Positions 9,601 through 17,838 of a stretch of 64,000 nt of DNA are shown in pieces; position 1 is the first letter of the stretch; each line of letters starts with the position of its first letter. This stretch comes from a beta proteobacterium AAP51 (GTDB taxonomy: Bacteria > Pseudomonadota > Gammaproteobacteria > Burkholderiales > Burkholderiaceae_C). The DNA lies in assembly GCA_001295905.1 (NCBI GenBank), contig LJHT01000032.1, positions 22,917 to 86,916 of the forward strand, given 5' to 3'. Below the pieces are notes generated by a model. That model was not told the origin of the DNA. It saw only the letters and a program-made list of their open reading frames with translations, and did no database searches. The position numbers and the translations under genes are program-made.

Positions 9601-10209
9601 CGCGCCCGTGGCCACCGTGATGGCGCCGCTGCCCAGGTTGCCGGCGGCCAGCGCGTTCACGCGCCCTTGTGCGATGGTGAAGTCGCCCGTCAGCGCCAGG
9701 TTGTTGCCGGCCAGGGAAAGATCGCCCGCGCCGGTCTTGCTGAAAGCCACGTTGCCCGACAGCGGCGCGTTCACCACCAGCGTGCCGGCCGCGCCCACGA
9801 AGAGCTCGGCGTTGGTGCCCGACAGCGTGATCAGCTGCCCGGCGATGGTGCCCACGCCGCCCTGGCCGCCATTGTCGAAGGCGCGGATGCGGTTCAGGCG
9901 GAAGCCCGCCGCCAGGTCGTTGCTGGCCAGCACGAAGGAATTGGGGAAGAGCAGGCCGGTGTCGTCGCCCTGTTGCGGTACCAGGCTGCCGGCCCAGTTC
10001 AAGGGGTTGGCCCACGAGGTGGGTGCCAGCAGGTTGTTGCCGACCCAGGTGTAGTTGATGGCCTGCGCAGGCTGCAGCAGCGGCAGCAGCAGTGCGGCCA
10101 GGGCGGCCGAGCGCATGGCGCTGGGACGCAGGAGCCGGGCCGTTGGACGGACAGCTTGACGGGCAGTTTGACGGGTCGTTTGTGGGGCCATTTGAGGGGC
10201 TAGACGCAT
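6658..10209 (-). CDS. Giant PEP-CTERM protein with autotransporter-type beta-strand repeats
   Basis: 1183 residues from ATG 10209, supported by GGAGG nine bases upstream. A long basic leader leads to a signal peptide ending PAQA at residue 50. Nearly the whole body is a Gly/Ala/Ser/Thr-rich series of short repeats of the form GxGxLxVxxGAxLxSG with NNG and GNV turns. These are beta-helix repeats like the autotransporter-associated type (PATR). The C-terminus is a canonical exosortase tag: VPEPATW, one membrane helix, then ARRRLG. There is no autotransporter barrel, so the protein should be processed by exosortase and displayed or released with exopolysaccharide. It may act as an adhesin or matrix protein. 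It is divergent from a LuxR-type response regulator, which may control it. Confidence 0.85.
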   Translation of the reverse strand: MRLAPQMAPQTTRQTARQAVRPTARLLRPSAMRSAALAALLLPLLQPAQAINYTWVGNNLLAPTSWANPLNWAGSLVPQQGDDTGLLFPNSFVLASNDLAAGFRLNRIRAFDNGGQGGVGTIAGQLITLSGTNAELFVGAAGTLVVNAPLSGNVAFSKTGAGDLSLAGNNLALTGDFTIAQGRVNALAAGNLGSGAITVATGAALRSGGSQFIGGISGGGSWQADGFTSLAVASGERSFSGAITGSSAFSKSGAGRQVFAGSVTSGGPVTVGGGELALAGAAARWNGATSLAVANAATARVSGGAQWVVNGGVTLGGGSALVSTGALAVDAGSRFTSAGATMGETAADRGSASVQAGGRWTNSAALVMGQGGSGRLDVAGVGASATALAATLGVLPGSTGTLALDQGGSFAAGLTLTVGSAGQGTVNVNGGGLLSSVTGIIGQSVGGNGVVALSGAGSTWSNTGAITVGQQGQGRLSLNNAQGSVAGNMVLGLDALGQGTLQLDNSASWGVGGSFVVGQRGTGAAVVNGGALLTTQGAVVGLQGGAGEVNLSTAGRWQNNGTLVIGSASQGWLFLASGATVNTGSTTVGLSPLPGNTQFTGSVLADAATLNVNGELRLADAGSARMDLTGGTQLQSTTAVLAERAGSLARVLVAGTSPAPTRWTNTQGFVVGKAGTAELTLSGAAQLSTGAASIGLPGGSGRVVMDNNGPDLPSWLVNGTLDIGAGGSGSIEVRDGTLRSGSATIGSLPVGSSSTSGSVTVNSPQAAWFIDGNLGIGGSDPGRIGGLLIVNNGGLVRSTGTATLQANSVVSLGSGGTFSARNLAFADGARLNWTGGTLEITGQQGVTLGSTPYFGRVFALSGDQVLAVTNELRVGTGTLVLNDSATVRAGLLSLQGGQVVGNSIYEPSGGTNVQGFGLLGVATLRGGADTRITAEGGTLSVGNPNLADGFSTEGIISVGADARLVLMSAATVTLGRSSTLDTRGTLQTFQGARLQPGHLLQAPTGGTVLGRFTNNGIVGGGAGPGQALVFNDDVDGSGRYVNQVLFRQTFAPGAGTLMHRMDFTETGRLLLTGLGTASLTAAPVRVTETALLGGTLSLQLDGSFMVPEQGATLRLIDWASFSGSFASFTVGGLDPSWVAQLDYGSDALRLNISAVPEPATWMAMLMGVAVLLARRRLGAGRPA

Positions 10210-10277
10210 GATGGAAGACCTCCTTCGCCGCCAACCTTGACGACGCCAAAACTCTAGGCAGCAGGCCCTTTGCCCAC

Positions 10278-10294
10278 CATCCGACGGACGGATG
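10278..10294. promoter_or_regulatory. 17-bp palindrome between the PEP-CTERM adhesin and response-regulator genes
   Basis: CATCCGACGGACGGATG has perfect 6-base arms (CATCCG and CGGATG) around five bases. It lies in the 180-base divergent region, about 70 bases upstream of the adhesin start and about 100 upstream of the regulator start. NarL/LuxR-family regulators usually bind short dyads like this, so it is a candidate operator for the adjacent regulator. That link is inference. Confidence 0.35.
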
Positions 10295-10390
10295 CAGGGG
10301 GGCATCCATACGGAGTCCCTGGAACTCGGGGGTTGGTCGCGGCACACTCTCGGCGTGGCCCACCCGCCTTTCGGGCCGCCCCTGCCAGCC

Positions 10391-11026
10391 ATGGACAAAC
10401 AGCCGCTGCACCTGTTGATCGTTGACGACCACGCCGTGGTGCGCGTGGGTCTGGCCGTGCTGTTGCGCGGCCTGCGCGAGGGTTGCGAAGTCACCGAAGC
10501 CGGTGACCTGGCTGCAGCCCAGGCGGCGCTGCTGGCGCGCCCCGACATCGCGCTGGTGGTGCTGGACGTGCACCTGCCCGGCAAGGCGCCGCTGGAGGCG
10601 CTGCACACGCTGCGCCGCAGCCACCCGCTGCTGCCGGTGGCCCTGCTGTCGGCCGACACCGATGCCGAGCTGGCCGCCCGCGCGCTGCGCGAAGGCGCCG
10701 CCGGCTGGGTGCCCAAGGCTGCCGATGCGCGGGTGCTCACGGCGGCCATCGAGCTCATCCTCTCGGGCGGCTGTTATGTGCCGCCCTTCCTGCTGCAGCC
10801 GGCTTCGGCGCCGCGGGCCGAAGCCCTGACCGAGCGGCAGCTGGAAGTGCTGGGTGAGCTGGTGCGTGGCCGCAGCAACAAGGAGATCGCACGCACGCTG
10901 GGCATGGCCGAGCCCACGGTGAAAGGCCACCTGGTCACCATCTTCCGCGTGCTGCGCGTGCGCAACCGTGCCGAGGCCGTGGGCGTCGGCCAGGGCGTGC
11001 TGCGCCGCTCACTGCTGCCGCTCTGA
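10391..11026 (+). CDS. NarL/LuxR-family response regulator
   Basis: 211 residues. The receiver domain (about 5-120) has the acidic pair VDD (residues 11-13), the phospho-acceptor Asp59 in VVLDVHLPG, a conserved Ser after LL (LLSAD) and Lys in VPKAAD. A linker is followed by a LuxR-type helix-turn-helix (about 144-200): LTERQLEVLGELVRGRSNKE, then IARTLGMAEPTVKGHL. It should be a DNA-binding output of a two-component system. The gene is convergent with the hybrid histidine kinase, the ends overlapping by 18 bases, and that kinase is the obvious phosphodonor. It is divergent from the giant PEP-CTERM gene, a likely target. ATG 10391 starts the receiver without extra sequence. Confidence 0.9.
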   Translation: MDKQPLHLLIVDDHAVVRVGLAVLLRGLREGCEVTEAGDLAAAQAALLARPDIALVVLDVHLPGKAPLEALHTLRRSHPLLPVALLSADTDAELAARALREGAAGWVPKAADARVLTAAIELILSGGCYVPPFLLQPASAPRAEALTERQLEVLGELVRGRSNKEIARTLGMAEPTVKGHLVTIFRVLRVRNRAEAVGVGQGVLRRSLLPL

Positions 11027-12781
11027 AGCCTCTTCCTGCACCGCCCCCGGCCGGGCCGCGCTGAGCCAGGCGCGCAGCGCCGCCGCGGGCAGCGGCTTGC
11101 GCGCAGCGGTGATGCCCTGGACGGCCAGCGTCTCGGGGGCCATGGGCAGGGTTTCGCCGCTCAGCAACAGCGCCGGCAGGTCGCGGCCGGCGGCCGCACG
11201 CAGCGCGGCGATGGCCGCCAGGCCGTCGCCTTCGGCCAGCCGCCAGTCGCTGATCAGCAGCGCCAGCCCGCGCGCGCCGTGGTCCTGCTGCGCCAGCTGC
11301 GCCAGCAAGGGCTGCACGGCTTCATCCGCCCACACCTGGCAGCCCCAGGCCGAGAGCAGCGACACCGTGGCCACGCGCACGGCCTCGTCGTCTTCCACCA
11401 GCGCCAGCTGCAGCCCCTGCAGCGGCGGCGCGAAGGCCGGCATTGCCGGGCGGCCGGTGTTCGCCTGCGGTGCGGCCAGGGGCACGGTGATGCTGAAGCA
11501 GCTGCCGCGGCCGGGCCGGCTGCGCAGCTGCACCGGGTGGCGCAGGATGCGCGACAGCCGCGCCACGATGGCCAGGCCCAGGCCATGGCCGCGCTGGCGG
11601 TCGCGGCCCGGGTTCTGCAGCTGCACGAATTCATCGAAGATGCGGCGCTGGTGCTCGGGCGCGATGCCCGGGCCGGTGTCCCACACCGCGATGCGCACCG
11701 CCTCACTCTGCCGCCGCGCTGCCAGCAGCACGCCACCCGCGGCGGTGTGCGTGAGCGCGTTGGACAGCAGGTTGCGCAGCATGCGCTCGAGCTGGGCCTC
11801 GTCGCTGTGCACCCACAGCGGCGTGGGGCGCAGGCGCCACTGCAGCCCGCGGTCTTCGGCCAGCACGGCGAATTCCGGCGCCAGGCGGTCGAACAGCGCC
11901 TGCAGCGCCAGCGGCCGCGGCTGCGGCACGAGGTTGCCGCTGTCCAGCCGCGAGATGTCGAGCAGCGTCTCCACCAGGCTGTCCAGCGCCTGGGCCATGC
12001 CCTGCATCTGGGCCGCGGTGGCGGCGGCGCGCCGGCCTTGCAGCTCGGTCTCGGCCTGCGCCGCCAGCAGGCCTAGCGCGTGCACGGGCTGGCGCAGGTC
12101 GTGGCTGGCGGCGGCCAGGAAGCGGGCCTGGGCGTCGCGCGCGGCCTGCGTTTCGGCCAGCAGCGCTTCGCGTTCGAAGCGCATGGCGTGGCTTTCCTGC
12201 AGCAGCCGCGTGTGGCGCAGCAGCAGCGAGGTGGCCAGCGCCGCGCCGGCCAGGGCCAGCGCGCCGTCGTAGAAGCCCGCCCAGCTGCCGGTGCCGATGA
12301 ACAGCGCCGCCAGCGTGGAAGCCAGGGGCAGCAGCAGCGCCAGGAAGGCCAGCGGCAGCGGCGCCATCACGTTGATGCTGGCCACACCCGTGATGCAGGC
12401 CAGCATGGCCGCGTACATCTGGCTGGCGGGTTCGTCGTGGCGGAAGGCCATCACCAGCGCCGCAGACCACAGCACGCCAGTGGCCGCCGCCCCGGCCACC
12501 GCGCGCTGGCGCCAGGCGCGGGCCTGGCGGGCCAGCGCAGCCTCGTCCAGCTTCTGCACGCGCTGGCGCCAGCGCCAGCGCAGCACCACCACCGCCACGA
12601 AGGCAGCGGCCCAGGCGGCCAGCCAGGGCTCGGCCACACGGCCGCTGGCATAACCCACGTGCACCACGATCAGGAGCAGCGCCGCCGCCAGGCTGACCCC
12701 GCTTTGCGCGTAGAACAGGCGCAGCATGGCCTGCTGCGTGCGTTCGTCAGCAGGCTCGGGTAGGCGGAGCGGCCAGCGCAT
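11009..12781 (-). CDS. Hybrid sensor histidine kinase/receiver
   Basis: 590 residues. The first 200 form a membrane sensor with about five or six helices and no large periplasmic domain. A HisKA domain follows with the H box AASHDLRQPVHALGL, then an HATPase domain with N box LRNLLSNALTHT, G1 WDTGPGIAP, an F-box region (IFDEFVQLQNP) and G2 GHGLGLAIV. The C-terminus is a receiver domain with VEDDE and a phospho-acceptor Asp in ISDWRLAEGDG. This is the architecture of kinases that pair with NarL/FixJ-type regulators and have DLRQP H boxes. It overlaps the tail of the response regulator gene in convergent orientation, so the pair may limit each other's expression. The stimulus is unknown. Confidence 0.9.
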   Translation of the reverse strand: MRWPLRLPEPADERTQQAMLRLFYAQSGVSLAAALLLIVVHVGYASGRVAEPWLAAWAAAFVAVVVLRWRWRQRVQKLDEAALARQARAWRQRAVAGAAATGVLWSAALVMAFRHDEPASQMYAAMLACITGVASINVMAPLPLAFLALLLPLASTLAALFIGTGSWAGFYDGALALAGAALATSLLLRHTRLLQESHAMRFEREALLAETQAARDAQARFLAAASHDLRQPVHALGLLAAQAETELQGRRAAATAAQMQGMAQALDSLVETLLDISRLDSGNLVPQPRPLALQALFDRLAPEFAVLAEDRGLQWRLRPTPLWVHSDEAQLERMLRNLLSNALTHTAAGGVLLAARRQSEAVRIAVWDTGPGIAPEHQRRIFDEFVQLQNPGRDRQRGHGLGLAIVARLSRILRHPVQLRSRPGRGSCFSITVPLAAPQANTGRPAMPAFAPPLQGLQLALVEDDEAVRVATVSLLSAWGCQVWADEAVQPLLAQLAQQDHGARGLALLISDWRLAEGDGLAAIAALRAAAGRDLPALLLSGETLPMAPETLAVQGITAARKPLPAAALRAWLSAARPGAVQEEASERQQ

Positions 12782-12835
12782 GGCGCGGAATGATGCGCGC
12801 CTGCCGGCGCTGGCGCTCCCCCTCCGAACGGATGC

Positions 12836-12865
12836 GGGGTGGGGGGTCCTTTGGTTGGGGTGGGG
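12836..12865 (+). other. Potential G-quadruplex tract in the divergent intergenic region
   Basis: Four G-runs (4, 6, 4 and 4 Gs) are separated by loops of 1, 10 and 1 bases on the plus strand. The tract lies between the kinase start (12781) and the membrane-protein start (12987). The surrounding 205 bases hold no ORF I trust. It could affect transcription or simply reflect GC bias. Confidence 0.35.
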
Positions 12866-12986
12866 TCTGCGGACCGCTGCTGAAGCCCCCCCTGGATGCG
12901 CAGCCGCTGCCCATTACCTGCGCGTTAGCCTGCGCTGCCGTCCAGAACACCAGAGAGCCGGACCCGCCGGCCACGAGGGGGTATCC

Positions 12987-14321
12987 ATGAATGACCTGAA
13001 CCGCCTGGTAAGCCAGGGGCAGTGGCTCGTGAGCCATGCACTCATGCACCGCGTCGCGCTTGCCGACGCCGTGCGCGCAACGCTCAGCCAGGCCGACGCC
13101 GATGCGTTGGCCCGCCAGCCCGCGGCGCTGGAGGCTTTCCTCGCCGCCTTCGCCCAGGCCGCTCAGGCCATCGGCACCCCGGCGGCAGAAATCGCTGCGC
13201 TGGCTGCGCGCAACGCGCGCCTGCAGCCCCTGGTCCGAGATGCCCGCACGCTGCTGAACTTCGCCGCGGCCAACGCGCGCAAGGTGGATGAAGAAACCCG
13301 CAACACCCTCGTCGAAGTGGAGGCCGCGGTGGAGTCGGGCATGGCCACGCCCGCGCAGGAGCAGGCTTTCCTCAAGGCCTATGAGGAGCTCACCACGGCC
13401 TTGGCGCCCATCACCGTGGAAACGCTGGATGCCTCGACAACGAAGCTGCCGGGCCTGGTCGACTTCTGGAAGCGCCGAGGCCCGGTGCAGGACCCTGCGC
13501 CGCGCCCGGTTTGGACCCTTGGGCGGTTCATCAACGCCACCATCTTCATCCTGGTGCTGGCTGGCACGGGGGTGACGCTGGCCTACTACGCAGTGGGGGC
13601 CAGTGCGCTGACCAAGTACCGCGAACTGCAGGAAAGCGCGGCGCGGCTGAAGCTGAAGGAGGCCGATGCCGAGCGCGACCTGCTGCTGCGCGAGGCCGCG
13701 CTGGAACAGCTGCGACAGAAGGCCACCACCAGCCCCGCCGGAGCCGACACGGGCCCGTTGGAGCAAGCCGTTTCGGCGCGTGCCAAGAGCAAGGCCGAGT
13801 TCGTGGCCGTGCAAGACCAGCGCGTGGCGGTGAAGGCCGAACTGGAAGCCATTCCCCAGCGGCTGGGGCGCTGGGCGCAGCAGCCTTGCAGCAGCCAAAA
13901 CTTCCTCTTCAAGGCAGCGCTGTGTGCCGAAGTGGACGCGCCCCGGCCTACGGACATCGCCAGCAGCTCGCTGGCCGGCGTGGAGGCCGCACGCACGGTG
14001 GTGGCGCGCATGAGCGAGGTCTACCTGCCGCTGCTGCTGGGCTTCCTGGGCGCCCACGCCTACATCCTGCGCCGCATGAGCCGGCAGATTGCCGAGAAGA
14101 CCTTCGCCAAGGGCTCGTCGTTCAACCACATCGTCCGCACCGGCCTGGGGGCGCTGGCCGGGTTGGCATCGACCTGGCTGCTCACGCCCGACAGCGTCGG
14201 AGGTGCCTCGCTGCAAGGCCTGCCCACCTACGCACTGGCCTTCGTGGCCGGCTATGGCATCGAGCTGGTGTTTGCCTTCATGGACCGCATCATCACGGCC
14301 TTCACGCAGCCGACGAAGTAA
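12987..14321 (+). CDS. Hypothetical membrane protein with central coiled coil
   Basis: 444 residues, family not recognised. The N-terminal 175 residues are soluble and helical. TM1 lies at about 181-203 (FINATIFILVLAGTGVTLAY), followed by a charged coiled coil at about 210-250 (SAARLKLKEADAERDLLLRE). A segment with two cysteines (QPCSSQNF and ALCAEV) precedes two or three C-terminal membrane segments (VYLPLLLGFLGAHAYIL; HIVRTGLGALAGLASTWLL; YALAFVAGYGIELVFAFM). ATG 12987 has GAGGGG six bases upstream and begins right where the coding character starts. The gene is alone, divergent from the kinase gene and convergent with the CoA transferase. The layout suggests an inner-membrane scaffold or sensor; no function is claimed. 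Confidence 0.7.
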   Translation: MNDLNRLVSQGQWLVSHALMHRVALADAVRATLSQADADALARQPAALEAFLAAFAQAAQAIGTPAAEIAALAARNARLQPLVRDARTLLNFAAANARKVDEETRNTLVEVEAAVESGMATPAQEQAFLKAYEELTTALAPITVETLDASTTKLPGLVDFWKRRGPVQDPAPRPVWTLGRFINATIFILVLAGTGVTLAYYAVGASALTKYRELQESAARLKLKEADAERDLLLREAALEQLRQKATTSPAGADTGPLEQAVSARAKSKAEFVAVQDQRVAVKAELEAIPQRLGRWAQQPCSSQNFLFKAALCAEVDAPRPTDIASSSLAGVEAARTVVARMSEVYLPLLLGFLGAHAYILRRMSRQIAEKTFAKGSSFNHIVRTGLGALAGLASTWLLTPDSVGGASLQGLPTYALAFVAGYGIELVFAFMDRIITAFTQPTK

Positions 14322-14345
14322 ATGGCAGCTGCCGCCCGGGCACCC

Positions 14346-15797
14346 TCAGGGCCAGCGGGGCGGGTGCGAACCCGGCGGCATCGAAGGCCGGCGCCAGTGT
14401 GCGGGCGTGGCCGAGAAACACGCCGGGTGGCGCAGCACCTGCAGGCGGCCGAAGCCGCTGTCCACCGTTTCCAGGTAGGGCTCCACAGGCGGACGCTGGG
14501 CTGGCAGCCCGGGCATATCGCCAAACCGCCCCAACGGGCCCAACGGGCCCAACGGCCCCAACCGGCCCAGCTGGCGCAGCCACAGGCCCACGCCGGCCAG
14601 CGACAGCTGCACATGCCAGCTGCCACCTTCCCGCGCCTGGCGCAGCAGCGCGGCCTGGGTGCCGAAGGCCAGCAGGTAGCCGGCGGCGTAGTCCAGCATC
14701 TGCAGCGGCAGCGGGCGGGGTTCTTCGCTGCCCCAGGCCTGGGCTTCGGCGAGGTTGAAGCCGGTGGCCGTCTGCACCAGGGAATCGAAGCCGCGCCGGC
14801 CCGCCCAGGGCCCGGTGGGGCCATAGGCCGAGAGGCTCACCGCCACGATGCCGGGCGCCAGCGCCGCCACCTCGTGGGGCCCGAAGCCGCGCGCCGCCAG
14901 CGCGCCGGGCCGGTAGCCCTGCAGGAAGACATGGGCCTCGCGCAGCAGCGCCGCCAGCGCCTGGCGGCCGGGCGCTTCGTCCAGGTCGAGATGGGCGCTG
15001 AGCTTGCCGCGGCTGGTGTCGGCGATGGCGTCGATGTTGGGCAGCCGCGGTGAGTTCACCAGCAGCACGTCGGCGCCATAGGCCGCCAGGGTGCGCCCGG
15101 CCACCGGCCCGGCGAGGATGCGCGTGAGCTCCAGCACACGAAGCCCGTCCAGCGGCAGCCCGCCTTCGCGCCATGGTGCCCAGGCCCGGGGCGGGGCGTC
15201 GGCTATGCGTTCGATGGCCAGCAGCGGCTGCGCACGCAGCGCTTCGGCCTGGGGGTGGGCGTCCCACTCGGCAAAGGAACGCGCGGCGGCCACCACCAGG
15301 CCGGCGGCTGCGGCGGCGTCTTCGAAATCTTGCGCGCGCCAGCCGGCCAGCGCCTGCGCCACCGCGGCGCGTTCGGTGTCAGGCCCTGTGGGCAGGCCCA
15401 GCAGGCGCAGCGCGCCGTCGCGGTGGTGGGCGAAGTTCGCATGCACGCGCACCCAGCCGTCGGCGCAGCGGTAGGCGCCCGAACGCTTGTCCCACAGGTG
15501 CAGCGCCTGCCCGTTCACCGTGAACCAGGCCATGCTGTCCAGCACCGCGTGCGCGGCTTCCACGCGCACCTGCTGCACCGGGCCGCCGCGGGTCTGGCCG
15601 ATGGCCACCGCAGCCAGCGCCGCCGCACTCAGGCTGGCCTGCGCTGCCGTGGTGATGTTGAAGGACGAGGGCAGCACGGGCGCGGCGGCCGGCAGCTCGG
15701 CCTGGGCCAGGGTGGCTTCTGGCAGGCCGGCGGCCCGCCAGAGGTCTTGCAGGGCCCGGGCGGCCTGCACGGCCGGGGGCGTGTCGTGCGTGTTCAT
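14346..15797 (-). CDS. CaiB/BaiF-type (family III) CoA transferase
   Basis: 483 residues from ATG 15797. Family III CoA transferases move CoA between organic acids. Visible hallmarks are LRVLELTRILAGPVAGRTLA, with ADVLLVNSPRLPN at the nucleotide-fold edge, GKLSAHLDLDEAPGRQAL, and RRGFDSLVQTATG, whose Asp is the expected covalent catalytic residue. The N-terminal 190 residues form an extra half with a second, poorly conserved CaiB-like segment (SSFNITTAAQASLSAAALAA), as in long members. A run of LGPLGPLGPLG is encoded by four 9-base repeats at 14530-14565. It is a single gene; the acid substrate cannot be predicted. A start at codon -16 (15845) is open but has no ribosome site. Confidence 0.8.
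   Translation of the reverse strand: MNTHDTPPAVQAARALQDLWRAAGLPEATLAQAELPAAAPVLPSSFNITTAAQASLSAAALAAVAIGQTRGGPVQQVRVEAAHAVLDSMAWFTVNGQALHLWDKRSGAYRCADGWVRVHANFAHHRDGALRLLGLPTGPDTERAAVAQALAGWRAQDFEDAAAAAGLVVAAARSFAEWDAHPQAEALRAQPLLAIERIADAPPRAWAPWREGGLPLDGLRVLELTRILAGPVAGRTLAAYGADVLLVNSPRLPNIDAIADTSRGKLSAHLDLDEAPGRQALAALLREAHVFLQGYRPGALAARGFGPHEVAALAPGIVAVSLSAYGPTGPWAGRRGFDSLVQTATGFNLAEAQAWGSEEPRPLPLQMLDYAAGYLLAFGTQAALLRQAREGGSWHVQLSLAGVGLWLRQLGRLGPLGPLGPLGRFGDMPGLPAQRPPVEPYLETVDSGFGRLQVLRHPACFSATPAHWRRPSMPPGSHPPRWP
14530..14565 (+). repeat. 9-base tandem repeat inside the CoA transferase gene
   Basis: Four units of the form CCCAACGGG (the last two with one or two changes) lie end to end and encode Gly-Pro-Leu on the minus strand. 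Copy changes would keep the frame. Confidence 0.7.
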
Positions 15798-15841
15798 CCC
15801 GTCAGGGGAAAGAGGCACCCGAAGACCCCGGTGCCCCGCCG

Positions 15842-16909
15842 TCAAGCGCTGCGGACCGCAACGCCCCCGGCCTGGCGGCGCCGCGCCAGCCCCACCACCA
15901 CGGCCAGGCCGCAGGCCATCAGCGCCCAGGTGCCGGGTTCGGGCACGGGCAGCACGGCGGCGCTGAGCCAGCCGCCGTTCACGCTGCCCAGCACCAGCGT
16001 GAAGTTGCTGTTGTTGGCGGCACCGGCGGGGTCGATGGTGCCCAGGCCGCGGGCGGGGTTGGCGCCGCCTGATTCGCTGATGAGGTAGAGGCCGTTGCCC
16101 AGCTCGGCCACGCCACGCACGCCCAGGCCGGGCGTGCCTGCCCAGCTGCTGACGAGCCCGCCGCTGGTGTTGAACTCATACAGCCCGAAGCTGCCCAGCG
16201 GCTGCGAGCCGTTGGCTGCCGACAGCACATGGCCGTTGGCGCGCACGAACATCTGCTGCGGGATGTTGTTGAAGGCCGCCGTGAAGGCCCCTGCGTGAGT
16301 GCCGTCGGTGTTGTAGAGCTGCAGCGCGCGCGAAGTGCCGTCGGACACCAGCAGCTGCCCGTTGTAGCTGACCACGTCCCAAGGCGAATTGCCGATGGTG
16401 CCGCCGCCGGCCACCGTGCTGAACGAGCCGAGGATGTTGCCGGCGGTGTCGATGCGCACCACCGAGGCGCCGGGTGCGCCGTTGTCGGTGCCTGCGTTCA
16501 CCGCGTAGACCACGCCATCGATGAAACGCAGCCCGCGCACGTTGCTCAGGCCGCCACCGGCCACGTTGCCGCCGATGCGGCCGACGAAGCCGCCGCTGAG
16601 GTCGAAGCGGTAGATGGCGTTGACGTTCGGGCTCTGGTCGCTGACCCAGACTTCCTGCCCCACCTGGATGGCGGCGCGCGGGGTCTGGAAGTCGAAGGGG
16701 CTGCCGGCGCCGATGTCGACGATGAAGTTGGGGTTCAGCACCGCGCCCGTCTGGGCGTCGAGCGTCATCACGCGGTTGCGGCCGGTGTCCACGGCCAGCA
16801 GCACGTTCTGCTGCGGCACGGGCTGCGCATGGGCTGCCATTGGCGCCATCGGCACTAACGGCACCAGGGCCGCGCCCAGCCAGGCCAGCGTGGCCAGCAG
16901 GTTCTTCAT
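15842..16909 (-). CDS. PEP-CTERM protein with NHL/beta-propeller-like repeats
   Basis: 355 residues. The signal peptide (MKNLLATLAWLGAALVPLVP) ends AHAQP. The body reads as a six-bladed propeller of short strands: VLLAVDTGRNRVMTLDAQTG, EVWVSDQSPNVNAIYRFDLS, LRFIDGVVYAVNAGTDNG, QLLVSDGTSRALQLYN. The C-terminus is VPEPGTW, a hydrophobic helix and ARRRQ, the exosortase sorting tag. It is likely exported and cleaved by exosortase, with binding or structural function in the extracellular matrix; no catalytic motif was seen. ATG 16909 was chosen because the signal peptide starts there; the ribosome site is weak. Confidence 0.8.
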   Translation of the reverse strand: MKNLLATLAWLGAALVPLVPMAPMAAHAQPVPQQNVLLAVDTGRNRVMTLDAQTGAVLNPNFIVDIGAGSPFDFQTPRAAIQVGQEVWVSDQSPNVNAIYRFDLSGGFVGRIGGNVAGGGLSNVRGLRFIDGVVYAVNAGTDNGAPGASVVRIDTAGNILGSFSTVAGGGTIGNSPWDVVSYNGQLLVSDGTSRALQLYNTDGTHAGAFTAAFNNIPQQMFVRANGHVLSAANGSQPLGSFGLYEFNTSGGLVSSWAGTPGLGVRGVAELGNGLYLISESGGANPARGLGTIDPAGAANNSNFTLVLGSVNGGWLSAAVLPVPEPGTWALMACGLAVVVGLARRRQAGGVAVRSA

Positions 16910-17088
16910 CGTCAGCTTCAAGGCAGGCTCCTGCGGAAAAGGGTGTGCCCAGGATGGTAGGTCCGGCCGCGCCGTGCGTCGCCCGGGCATCCCCCTGTGG
17001 AGGGGGCGCCGGCCGGCGCGCAGTTTCTGGGACGCTTTTGCAACGCCCGGGCGGCGAACCTGCAGGCCCCACCTCACCAGGAGCTTCC

Positions 17089-17802
17089 ATGACCAGCCTG
17101 CGCACTTCCCTGTACACGGCCTTGCTCGGCTTCAGCCTCGGCGCCATGCCCTGGCTGGCCAGCGCTAACACCCTGCAGATCAGCGCCACCGCCCGCTCCG
17201 CTGCGGCCCAGCCCATCACGGTGCCGGGCAGCCAGCACCTGGTGAATGGCGACTACACCATCTTCTCGAACCCCGACTGGCCGAACAACTTCTACCTCAC
17301 CGGCGACGGCATCGACGAGACCACGCGCTGGTCCTTCGACTTCACCAACGATCCCGGTTATGCCGCCTTCCTGGCCAACGGCACCGTCACCGAAGCCACC
17401 TACACGATCACGCTGAACACGAAGTACTTCTTCGACGGCGTGGGCCCGCCCGGGGCCATCACCTACCCCAGCGAAGGTGGCAACGGCCTCTTCCCGCTGT
17501 GGAACCTGAGCGGCCAGATGACGGGCGTGGGCGGCCAGTGGTCGCGCGCCACCTTCACCACCCAACTCGTCAGCCAGCAGGGCATGAACGGCACGGAGCT
17601 CTTCGGCTGGCTGGCCAGCCATGGCGGCCTGTTCCCGATGGTCTTCGCCGACGACGCGGTGGTGGTGGAAAGCCGGCTCACGCTGATGGCCCAGCCGGTG
17701 CCCGAGCCCGGTGCCGTGGCCTTGCTGCTGGCCGGGCTGGCGGGTGTGGCCGGCGTGGTGAGGCGGCGCGGTGCGGCAGCTACTGCCGAGCGCCTGAACT
17801 GA
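17089..17802 (+). CDS. PEP-CTERM sorting-domain protein
   Basis: 237 residues with AGGAG six bases upstream of ATG 17089. The signal peptide ends near WLASA (residue 26). The body is a beta-rich secreted domain of about 180 residues (WSFDFTNDPGYAAFLANGTV; VTEATYTITLNTKYFFDG) that I cannot assign to a named family. The C-terminus carries VPEPGAV, a hydrophobic helix of Ala, Gly and Leu, and VVRRRG. This is the second PEP-CTERM gene of a divergent pair with the NHL-like protein at 15842-16909; both may share regulation through the 179 bases between them. Confidence 0.8.
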   Translation: MTSLRTSLYTALLGFSLGAMPWLASANTLQISATARSAAAQPITVPGSQHLVNGDYTIFSNPDWPNNFYLTGDGIDETTRWSFDFTNDPGYAAFLANGTVTEATYTITLNTKYFFDGVGPPGAITYPSEGGNGLFPLWNLSGQMTGVGGQWSRATFTTQLVSQQGMNGTELFGWLASHGGLFPMVFADDAVVVESRLTLMAQPVPEPGAVALLLAGLAGVAGVVRRRGAAATAERLN

Positions 17803-17838
17803 AGGGCGCCACCTTCGGTCGACGGCACGCCCCCCTAG

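Noticed and set aside
7658..10054. 800-codon plus-strand frame opposite the giant PEP-CTERM gene
   Set aside because: Pro/Ser/Thr/Val-only composition mirrors the antisense of Gly/Ala/Thr repeats; the minus strand has signal peptide and sorting tag.
17025..17060. TGGGAC...TTGCA string resembling a sigma-54 promoter upstream of a PEP-CTERM gene
   Set aside because: Distance between GG and GC is 11, one short of the strict 12.
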